Source of the DNA: Candidatus Altarchaeota archaeon
Lineage (GTDB): Archaea > Altiarchaeota > Altiarchaeia > IMC4 > QMZM01
Reading direction: 5' to 3'
Assembly (NCBI GenBank): GCA_018897475.1
Contig: JAHIKS010000068.1
Location: 1 to 6,598 of the forward strand
DNA length: 6,598 bases
Under the pieces are notes generated by a model. That model saw nothing but the letters and a program-made list of their open reading frames with translations. It was not told the DNA's origin and made no database searches. How positions within the stretch are numbered: position 1 is the first letter of the stretch; each line of letters begins with the position of its first letter. Below are positions 1-4,746 of the stretch, piece by piece. Made by a program: the position numbers and the translations under genes.

Positions 1-1073
1 GAGTCCTTGTCTATTGTTGCCCTCATGGGGACCGCCTGGGGGAAAGGAATGTAGCAGGCCTTTCTCGGTCCCGTGCCCCTGTCGAATTCGTTCTTGCAGA
101 TTACGGGACATACCTCCCAGCACTCGCCGCAGCCATTACAATCCTCGTTAGTATAGCGGGCCTTCTTCCTTACCTTTACTCTGAAATTCCCGATGTAACC
201 CTGGACGCTCTCCACCTCCGAATATGCCAGTAACTCTATGTTTGGGTGGTTGCCGACGTCTGACATTTTAGGCCCCAAAATGCAGATGGAACAGTCTATT
301 GTGGGAAAGGTCTTGTCCAGCATCGCCATGTGCCCTCCGATAGATGGGTTCTTCTCAACAAGGTATGTCTTGAAGCCCATGTCTGCAAGGTCGAGAGCTG
401 ATTGAATTCCTGCAACTCCTGCCCCTATGACAAGGGCCTTCTTCGTTACCGGGGAGCGTATCTTGGGCAGGGGCATGAGGTGCCTTGCTTTTGACACGGC
501 CATGGCGACCAGGTCCTTTGCCTTCTCCGTTGCCTTCTCCTTGTCCTCGTGGACCCATGAGCAGTGCTCCCGGATGTTCGCCATCTCGAACATGTACCTG
601 TTCAAGCCCGCTGCTTCTATGCACTTTCTGAAGGTCGGTTCATGAAGCCGGGGGGAGCATGAGGCTACGACGACCCTGTCGAGGTCAAGCTCCTTTATGT
701 CCTGCTTTATCTCCTCCTGTCCGGAGTCGGAGCAGGTGTATTTGTTTTCTCTGGCTATTACGACATCCTTTAGCTTGGAGGCGAATTCGGTCACCTTCTT
801 GCAATTAACCACCGAGGCGATGTTAAGCCCGCAGTCGCAGACATAGACGCCAATCTTTGGCTTCTCCTTGCCAGTGACAAGGTGTCCTTTATGCACGGGG
901 ATGTCCCCTATCGAGAGCCTCGGGCCCTTTTTCACCTTCTTCGGCTTACCCTTCTTCGATGTAGATCTCTCCATAAGGGCACTTCGTGCCCTTATCAACC
1001 CTGAATTCTCATCGGATTGAATTCTCGCCTTCTTCGGCTTACCCTTCTTCGATGTAGATTTCTCCTTTGCCAT
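1..1073 (-). CDS. hdrA: HdrA-type iron-sulfur flavoprotein (CoB-CoM heterodisulfide reductase subunit A family), C-terminus cut by window edge
   Basis: HdrA is the FAD and [4Fe-4S] subunit that performs flavin-based electron bifurcation in cytoplasmic heterodisulfide reductase complexes. The frame is open from 1073 to the left edge: 357 codons of a family usually near 650 residues. In order I read a Lys-rich N-terminus (1-50), the N-terminal Cys domain starting CDCGLNI at 79-85 with C114 and C139 (CSPRLHEPTFRKC), the FANIREH-like block (MANIREH, 164-170), the FAD dinucleotide motif GAGVAG at 217-222, DCSICILGPKM at 260-270, and a ferredoxin motif C312-x2-C315-x2-C318-x3-C322-P. I chose ATG 1073 because AGGTGA lies 11 nt upstream and the start overlaps the fwdC end by 35 bp, suggesting coupling. 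An internal in-frame ATG at 974 (Met34) sits in a hairpin and has no clear ribosome site, but would remove the odd extension. The family call is very strong; the cellular electron partners are inferred, since hdrB and hdrC are not visible. Confidence 0.94.
   Translation of the reverse strand, partial: MAKEKSTSKKGKPKKARIQSDENSGLIRARSALMERSTSKKGKPKKVKKGPRLSIGDIPVHKGHLVTGKEKPKIGVYVCDCGLNIASVVNCKKVTEFASKLKDVVIARENKYTCSDSGQEEIKQDIKELDLDRVVVASCSPRLHEPTFRKCIEAAGLNRYMFEMANIREHCSWVHEDKEKATEKAKDLVAMAVSKARHLMPLPKIRSPVTKKALVIGAGVAGIQSALDLADMGFKTYLVEKNPSIGGHMAMLDKTFPTIDCSICILGPKMSDVGNHPNIELLAYSEVESVQGYIGNFRVKVRKKARYTNEDCNGCGECWEVCPVICKNEFDRGTGPRKACYIPFPQAVPMRATIDKD
935..972. repeat. Direct repeat copy B (hdrA N-terminal region)
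   Basis: This 38 bp copy matches 1028-1065 at 37 of 38 positions (mismatch 967 C versus 1060 T). On the minus strand it encodes ERSTSKKGKPKK in the hdrA frame. Read in the fwdC frame it still spells GEIYIEEG followed by TAA, so it looks like a displaced copy of the fwdC end. Confidence 0.9.
973..995. repeat. Perfect inverted repeat (10 bp arms, 3 nt loop) inside hdrA
   Basis: The arms ataagggcac and gtgcccttat are exact reverse complements around a ttc loop. The hairpin lies in the 55 bp spacer between the direct repeats and contains the internal hdrA ATG at 974-972 at the edge of its stem. In mRNA it could hide that ATG or pause ribosomes, or it may mark an inserted element. Next to it, GAGAATTCA occurs twice with a 16 bp period (minus strand, about 1001-1026). 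Confidence 0.8.
1028..1065. repeat. Direct repeat copy A (fwdC end / hdrA start overlap)
   Basis: This copy lies exactly 93 bp from copy B, so the hdrA frame is kept across both. It encodes the real fwdC C-terminus GEIYIEEG-stop and, one base shifted, EKSTSKKGKPKK of hdrA. The single mismatch to copy B is synonymous in the fwdC frame (GAA/GAG) and Lys/Arg in the hdrA frame. Confidence 0.9.
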
Positions 1074-1779
1074 TCTCGGACAGGTCACCTATATATTTAT
1101 TGCCTTCCTTTTTGAAGGAAGGGAGCATCTCCTCCACCCTCCCCTTGATTGTGATTCTGCCGGCCTCCATCTCGGCCCCGGCCCGTGAGCCCGAATTCCC
1201 ATCGACGATAATTTCACCGCCCTGCATCCTGAAGCCCAGGAACTGCCCGGCGTTGCCATGAATGGAAATCTTCCCTCCAAGCATGCATGTTCCCAGGTTG
1301 TCCCCTACATCACCGTGGACTATTATCTCCCCGAACTTCATGCCCTTCCAGTTCCCCCTATATGCTGAACCGATGAAGTTTCGGGCGTTGCCTTTGATTT
1401 CTATGCTGCCGTCTTTCATCTCCATGCCGACCCATGAGTCGGCGTTGCCGTTCACCGTGATTTTCCCGCCCCGCATTCCGGAGCCGAGGTGCATTCCCAC
1501 ATTGCCCTTGACCAGAATTTCCCCGCCAGTCATTGCCTGGCCGATTCTTTTGACCCTGAAGCAGTCGCCCTCTATGACTATTTTTATTTCAGTGGATTTA
1601 TCTGCCTTTTCCCCATGGACGTCGAAATATTTTCCGAGCTTCTCAACCTGATTGCCTGCATAGACCTCCGAGTCTTCTATCTCCTTTATGCTCCTGCCTG
1701 CAAATCTGTCGGGAGAGATGCAGTCGGCTTCCAGCCCCGTTGACGGGATTTCCTTTGCCCTTAGTATTATTTCAGCCAT
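1039..1779 (-). CDS. fwdC: Formylmethanofuran dehydrogenase subunit C
   Basis: FwdC is the beta-helical structural subunit of formylmethanofuran dehydrogenase, which reduces CO2 to formyl-methanofuran, or runs in reverse, in the archaeal C1 pathway. The 246-residue protein is somewhat short for the family (about 260-280). From about residue 80 it consists of consecutive repeats of the form GG-x-I-x-V-x-GN-x-G (for example GGEILVKGNVG, GGKITVNGNAD, GGKISIHGNAG, GGEIIVDGNSG), the glutamate synthase alpha-subunit C-terminal fold. ATG 1779 overlaps the last 8 bp of fwdA and is preceded by GGAAGTGA with a 6 nt gap, so start and coupling are both supported. The last codons (GEIYIEEG) lie inside one arm of a 38 bp direct repeat and are overprinted by the hdrA start. 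The tungsten (Fwd) and molybdenum (Fmd) forms cannot be told apart from this subunit. Confidence 0.93.
   Translation of the reverse strand: MAEIILRAKEIPSTGLEADCISPDRFAGRSIKEIEDSEVYAGNQVEKLGKYFDVHGEKADKSTEIKIVIEGDCFRVKRIGQAMTGGEILVKGNVGMHLGSGMRGGKITVNGNADSWVGMEMKDGSIEIKGNARNFIGSAYRGNWKGMKFGEIIVHGDVGDNLGTCMLGGKISIHGNAGQFLGFRMQGGEIIVDGNSGSRAGAEMEAGRITIKGRVEEMLPSFKKEGNKYIGDLSENGKGEIYIEEG
1085..1090 (-). promoter_or_regulatory. Shine-Dalgarno site for hdrA within fwdC
   Basis: The minus strand reads AGGTGA here, matching the archaeal 16S anti-SD complement, and ends 11 nt before ATG 1073. It favours 1073 over 974 as the hdrA start. The spacing is slightly long. Confidence 0.5.
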
Positions 1780-3400
1780 TTGTCTTCACTTCCACTGGAT
1801 TTGGTAGGTAGTCCATATCAACTCCATAGTTCCCAACGTTCACTGTATAGTAGAGGAACCTCTTCCGGATGTCCTCTTCTATGTCTGCCGTTACCTCTGG
1901 ACTGACATAGTAAGTCTTTCCTACCGATGAATCTACAACCTCTCCGCCCTTCACCACAATCTTCCCGTCCTTTATCGTATACAATGCTGAGGAGAATGCC
2001 TTCTCTATCTTCTTGCCATCCCTCTCCTCCGGGCTGATGTCATATATTGCAATGTTTGCGGGATTCCCCTCCTTCAGGGATAGGTCAAGGCCCAGCCTCT
2101 TCGCGGGGCCGGCCCTGGTCATTATTGCTATCTCCTCCAGAGTGAGTTCTCTGTCCAGCGAACCGAGACCGGTCCTGCTTGATGCCCACTTGTGGCTTCT
2201 TTCCATGGTCTGGTCCCTGTACTTTTTACTCATCAGCCAGGCTATAATCTTTGGGTAATGGGTAAAGACTCCCGCATTTGGGTTGTCCGTTGTTATGAAA
2301 GCCTGCCAGGGGTTCTTGATTCTTAGTGCGAGCTCGAGCCCAATGGTCCACTGTACTGAGTTAACGCCGGATTTCCTGCTGTAGTAGTAGGGGACGACGC
2401 CGCCGCTGGTTTCATTTTCTATGTCTCCATTGCTCCACTTCTGCCTGTTTATCAAGGAGAGACCGAATTCGAAGGGGGCATCGGCCGTCATGGTCGTTAC
2501 ATCCCCGTAGACAACCTGGCCCAGGTCAATGCTGATGCCCTTATTCCCGTTCACCGCCCTTGCGAGCTTCTCCGCCTCTGAGCTGAATGTCTTCCATGAG
2601 TCCCCACCATAGGAGCTGAACTGCAGATGCGTAATGTGCAGCGGGGAGAATTTCATCGTCTTTAGCGCTGTTTCAAAGTTTCCAGGATGCCCGAGGTTGT
2701 TCGTATGCAGATGCACCGTGTGGGGGAGCTTCAGTTCCCTGTTGATTCTGATTAGCTCCTTGATAATCTCAGCGGGAGTTACCTCGAAGTATGGTACAGG
2801 GTCATCAAGGGATTTGACGTTCTTGCCCCAGCCCCATGCGAAGGTTCCACCGGGGTTTGCCGCCTTTATACCATAGGTCTTTGTCCTTGAGAGCATCCAT
2901 GCTATAAGCGATGTTGCCTTTTCTTTCTCTCCCTTGGAGATGTACTCTATGAGCTGATGGTTATTGCCCAGGAGGAGGAGACCCAGTTTGTCTATTATTG
3001 GGGTATCGATGAATTCCTCATGGGTGTGGATGGCCGTTAATGGAGGAACCGCTGGCTCGTTCACCGTGGTGTAGCCCATCTCCGCATACTTGTAGCCGGT
3101 TGCCCATGTGCTTGGAACGATAAAGCCGGACCCGGCCCTGAATTTGCCCCTTGCCGGAATTTCATTTCCCAGGTGGTCCTCGGGACGGAATAAGCGCCCC
3201 ATGTTTACCTTGGCCCCTGCGAAATGAGAGTGTATGTCCACACCCCCCGGAAAGACGGCCTTGCCTGATGCGTCTATTGTCTTTGCATTTTTCTGAGCCT
3301 TGGCTGCTATCTTCCCCCCGCTGATGAAGACGTCCTTCACCTCTCCATTCACCCCGTTGAGGGGGTCGAAGACCCGGCCGTTCCTGATTACGAGGTCCAT
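1772..3400 (-). CDS. fwdA: Formylmethanofuran dehydrogenase subunit A (amidohydrolase superfamily)
   Basis: FwdA is the binuclear zinc amidohydrolase subunit that condenses formate with methanofuran to give formyl-methanofuran, receiving formate from FwdB through an internal tunnel. From ATG 3400 it has 542 residues (family usually 560-580). Metal-site residues look intact: H57 and H59 in DIHSHFAGAKVN, the probable carboxylated lysine K179 in YGIKAANPGG, H230 and H232 in HTVHLHTNN, H258 in HITHLQFSS, and D372 in TTDNPNAGVFTHYP. These argue for an active enzyme. I prefer ATG 3400 because MDLVIRNGRVFDPLNG matches how the family begins. An upstream GTG at 3421 adds seven residues and would suit a leaderless mRNA from the TATA-like box at 3442-3449. 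It overlaps fwdC by 8 bp; fwdB and fwdD, needed for a complete enzyme, are not in view. Bacterial FhcA is a homologue, but the archaeal setting favours FwdA/FmdA. Confidence 0.95.
   Translation of the reverse strand: MDLVIRNGRVFDPLNGVNGEVKDVFISGGKIAAKAQKNAKTIDASGKAVFPGGVDIHSHFAGAKVNMGRLFRPEDHLGNEIPARGKFRAGSGFIVPSTWATGYKYAEMGYTTVNEPAVPPLTAIHTHEEFIDTPIIDKLGLLLLGNNHQLIEYISKGEKEKATSLIAWMLSRTKTYGIKAANPGGTFAWGWGKNVKSLDDPVPYFEVTPAEIIKELIRINRELKLPHTVHLHTNNLGHPGNFETALKTMKFSPLHITHLQFSSYGGDSWKTFSSEAEKLARAVNGNKGISIDLGQVVYGDVTTMTADAPFEFGLSLINRQKWSNGDIENETSGGVVPYYYSRKSGVNSVQWTIGLELALRIKNPWQAFITTDNPNAGVFTHYPKIIAWLMSKKYRDQTMERSHKWASSRTGLGSLDRELTLEEIAIMTRAGPAKRLGLDLSLKEGNPANIAIYDISPEERDGKKIEKAFSSALYTIKDGKIVVKGGEVVDSSVGKTYYVSPEVTADIEEDIRKRFLYYTVNVGNYGVDMDYLPNPVEVKTNG
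1786..1793 (-). promoter_or_regulatory. Shine-Dalgarno site for fwdC
   Basis: The minus strand reads GGAAGTGA, 6 nt before ATG 1779, inside the last codons of fwdA. Together with the ATGGCTGA start/stop overlap it suggests translational coupling. Confidence 0.5.
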
Positions 3401-3441
3401 GTTTTTATCATGATTAGTCACTAAGAATACCGCAATCCAAG

Positions 3442-3449
3442 TTAAAATA
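3442..3449 (-). promoter_or_regulatory. TATA-like box upstream of fwdA
   Basis: The minus strand reads TATTTTAA, centred about 25 bases upstream of GTG 3421. Transcription would therefore begin at or near that GTG, about 20 nt before ATG 3400. The same octamer precedes the gene at 5816. It would give fwdA-fwdC-hdrA a promoter independent of gcvH. Confidence 0.4.
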
Positions 3450-3495
3450 GGTGGTTAGATATTTCAGTCGATTGACTATATTTGGCATTATATTG

Positions 3496-3509
3496 CAGAA
3501 AAGAAGAAA
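3496..3509 (-). terminator. Possible pyrimidine-rich terminator after gcvH
   Basis: Just downstream of the gcvH stop the minus strand reads TTTCTTCTTTTCTG, with no hairpin. Archaeal termination uses U-rich tracts, but this one is interrupted by C, so it may be weak or absent in effect. Confidence 0.25.
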
Positions 3510-3517
3510 TGAAGGGC

Positions 3518-3931
3518 TTACTTGTGCTTCTCTATCTCGCCCTTCTGCCATTCAGCTGCGGCTTCGCCCTTCATGAGGTTGTTCACATCATCAGGACTGC
3601 TCATCTCAATCTTGAACACCCAGCCCTCACCATAGGGGTCCTTGTTGATGATAGTAGGATCATCATACAGCTTCTCGTTCGTGGCAGAAACCTTACCCGA
3701 GACCGGGGCAAACATCTTTCCGACCCATTTTCCTGTTTCTATCGTTCCTACCTCGCTGTCCTGGGAAACCTCGTCGCCATCAAAGGGCATCTCGACATAG
3801 CTCACATCTCCTGCCATCTTCTGCGCAAAGTCCGTAAACCCCACAACTGCAACGTTTCCTTCAACCTTCGCCCACATGTATTCCTTGTGATAATAAAGGT
3901 CATCGGGCATATTGTATCCTTCAACATCCAT
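3518..3931 (-). CDS. gcvH: GcvH-family lipoyl carrier protein (glycine cleavage H-like)
   Basis: This 137-residue protein has the H-protein fold signature: an N-terminal YYHKEYMWAKVEGNVAVVGFTDFAQ block (residues 13-37), GDVSYVEMPFDGDEV, the lipoyl hairpin IETGKWVGKMFAPVSGKV, then NPxI-like DPTIINKDPYGEGWVFKIE. K68 in ETGK aligns with the lipoylated lysine of classical ESVK, so the carrier site is present, but the flanking residues differ from textbook glycine-cleavage H-proteins. GcvH proteins carry the aminomethyl arm in glycine cleavage, and relatives serve as carriers in sulfur-oxidising Hdr-like systems. Here no gcvT, gcvP or lipoate ligase is adjacent; instead fwdA, fwdC and hdrA follow on the same strand, 96-117 bp downstream. 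Whether it belongs to that transcription unit is uncertain, because a pyrimidine-rich stretch and a TATA-like box lie in the gap. No clear ribosome site precedes ATG 3931. The family is sure; the role is not. Confidence 0.9.
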   Translation of the reverse strand: MDVEGYNMPDDLYYHKEYMWAKVEGNVAVVGFTDFAQKMAGDVSYVEMPFDGDEVSQDSEVGTIETGKWVGKMFAPVSGKVSATNEKLYDDPTIINKDPYGEGWVFKIEMSSPDDVNNLMKGEAAAEWQKGEIEKHK

Positions 3932-3971
3932 TTTATCGTCTTAGAATTGTAATTATCTATTATTACCGATA

Positions 3972-3995
3972 GGTATAAAAAATGAATTTTATACC
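3972..3995. promoter_or_regulatory. Divergent promoter core: palindrome with a TATA box on each strand
   Basis: A perfect inverted repeat, ggtataaaa and ttttatacc around aatgaa, sits between gcvH and the histone. On the plus strand TATAAAAA (3974-3981) is 40-47 bases before ATG 4021, predicting a start near 4004 and a 17 nt leader. On the minus strand TATAAAAT (3993-3986) predicts a start near 3963 and a leader of about 32 nt for gcvH. The two boxes are only about 12 bp apart centre to centre, so simultaneous TBP occupancy is unlikely. The symmetry would also suit a dimeric repressor. Confidence 0.6.
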
Positions 3996-4020
3996 AGAAG
4001 TTATATAGATTATAGATAAG

Positions 4021-4218
4021 ATGACTGACATACCATTAGCTTCAGTTGAAAGACTGATGAGAAAGGCAGGAGCTGATAGGGTTAGCGTTGACGGGGCAAA
4101 GGAGCTGAGAGACACTCTGGAAGAGATTGGTAGGGGGATTAGCGAGAGAGCGGCGAAGTTCGCAAAGCACGCCGGCAGAAAGACGGTCAAAGCTGAAGAC
4201 GTGAAGCTGGCCAAATAG
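4021..4218 (+). CDS. Archaeal histone (HMf family, single histone fold)
   Basis: A 65-residue archaeal histone that dimerises and wraps DNA into hypernucleosome-like chromatin. The whole protein is one histone fold: helix 1 PLASVERLMRKAG (5-17), the L1 loop ADRVS (18-22) with the DNA-contacting arginine, the long helix 2 from about 23 to 50, then the hallmark L2 motif HAGRKTVKAEDV (50-61) and a truncated last helix ending LAK. There is no extra tail, and length is typical (65-70). The start is fixed by alignment of IPLASVERLMRKAG with other family N-termini. No Shine-Dalgarno site is seen; the upstream TATA box implies a short leader. It is divergent from gcvH with only 89 bp between start codons, and there is no functional reason to link them. 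Confidence 0.95.
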   Translation: MTDIPLASVERLMRKAGADRVSVDGAKELRDTLEEIGRGISERAAKFAKHAGRKTVKAEDVKLAK

Positions 4219-4219
4219 A

Positions 4220-4225
4220 TTTAAA
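4220..4225 (+). promoter_or_regulatory. TATA-like box for the pilin-like gene
   Basis: TTTAAA begins one base after the histone TAG stop and is centred about 28 bases before ATG 4251, fitting a leaderless or nearly leaderless transcript. The 11-mer aatagatttaa covering stop and box recurs at 4711-4721 before argC. Confidence 0.45.
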
Positions 4226-4250
4226 GTCCCGAATTCTAATCTCTAACAGG

Positions 4251-4715
4251 ATGCAATCAAATTCCGGAAAGGCCCAGTCATCTGTCGAATATTCAATAAT
4301 CTACAGCCTCGGAGTAGTAGTAATAATTCTCGCACTCATTATTGCGTGGCGGATGGAGACCTTCACTCCAGAGACTCCGCTGAAGGGAAACGCCGGCTTC
4401 TCCCAGCTCAAGATTACGGATCATGCAGCGTACCTGAACTCGAGCAGGCTTGTTCTCGCTGTAAGGAACGATGTCGGCAACGATATTGAGGTTACAAGGG
4501 CTGATGCCAACATAGAGGACATATACTGCTACAACTCTTCCCCGATTACGATGACTCCGGGGATGAAAACAATTGCAGACTTGAGGTGCTCGGATCTTTC
4601 GAACGATTATGTTGAGGGCGCCTACTACAGGGCCAATGTCACCATAGATTACACGAATCTTGAAACGGGGAATATCCACTACAGCAAGGGCATGGTGTGG
4701 GGCGGAGTTGAATAG
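4251..4715 (+). CDS. Class III signal peptide pilin-like protein
   Basis: A 154-residue secreted or surface protein with an archaeal class III signal peptide. The short charged leader (1-8, ending GKA) is followed by Q9-SSVEY and a hydrophobic stretch IIYSLGVVVIILALIIAW (16-33). In this class the prepilin peptidase cleaves just before the Q, and the hydrophobic helix forms the filament core. The remaining 120 residues look beta-rich and unlike named pilins I know. C93 and C113 could form a disulfide. N-glycosylation sequons occur at N63 (NSS) and N129 (NVT); N95-SS is followed by Pro and is doubtful. No pilus assembly ATPase or membrane platform gene is adjacent, so it could be a minor pilin, adhesin or pseudopilin. 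The signal peptide is clear; the specific role is unknown. Confidence 0.8.
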   Translation: MQSNSGKAQSSVEYSIIYSLGVVVIILALIIAWRMETFTPETPLKGNAGFSQLKITDHAAYLNSSRLVLAVRNDVGNDIEVTRADANIEDIYCYNSSPITMTPGMKTIADLRCSDLSNDYVEGAYYRANVTIDYTNLETGNIHYSKGMVWGGVE

Positions 4716-4716
4716 A

Positions 4717-4723
4717 TTTAATA
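4717..4723 (+). promoter_or_regulatory. TATA-like box for argC
   Basis: TTTAATA starts two bases after the pilin-like gene's TAG stop and is centred 27 bases before ATG 4747, the spacing expected for a leaderless mRNA. No Shine-Dalgarno site precedes argC; the intergenic DNA is A-rich. Confidence 0.5.
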
Positions 4724-4746
4724 ACATAAAACAAAAATAATACGAA

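Noticed and set aside
355..645. Open frames of 72-89 codons on both strands
   Set aside because: They lie inside the HdrA frame, which shows clear conserved motifs; the alternatives are Gly/Arg- or Ser-rich translations with no family features.
935..1065. CRISPR-like repeat pair
   Set aside because: Only two copies, inside coding sequence, with no cas genes and a spacer that itself contains a hairpin.
1067..1743. Plus-strand and minus-strand alternative frames over fwdC
   Set aside because: They mirror the Gly-rich repeats of fwdC as Pro/Ser/Ile-rich shadows with no signal or motif.
3482..3952. A 156-codon plus-strand frame opposite gcvH
   Set aside because: It is antisense to a well-conserved lipoyl protein and resembles no family; its length comes from codon bias of the opposite strand.
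4001..4008. ttatatag as the histone TATA box
   Set aside because: It is centred only about 16 bases before the ATG, too close for TBP/TFB-directed initiation upstream of the start codon; the 3974-3981 box fits better.
3963..4214. An 83-codon minus-strand frame opposite the histone
   Set aside because: Ser/Leu/Ala-rich antisense shadow of a complete histone; it also crosses the promoter palindrome.
4293..4727. A 144-codon minus-strand frame opposite the pilin-like gene
   Set aside because: The plus frame has an intact class III signal peptide and promoter spacing, and the minus frame has neither.
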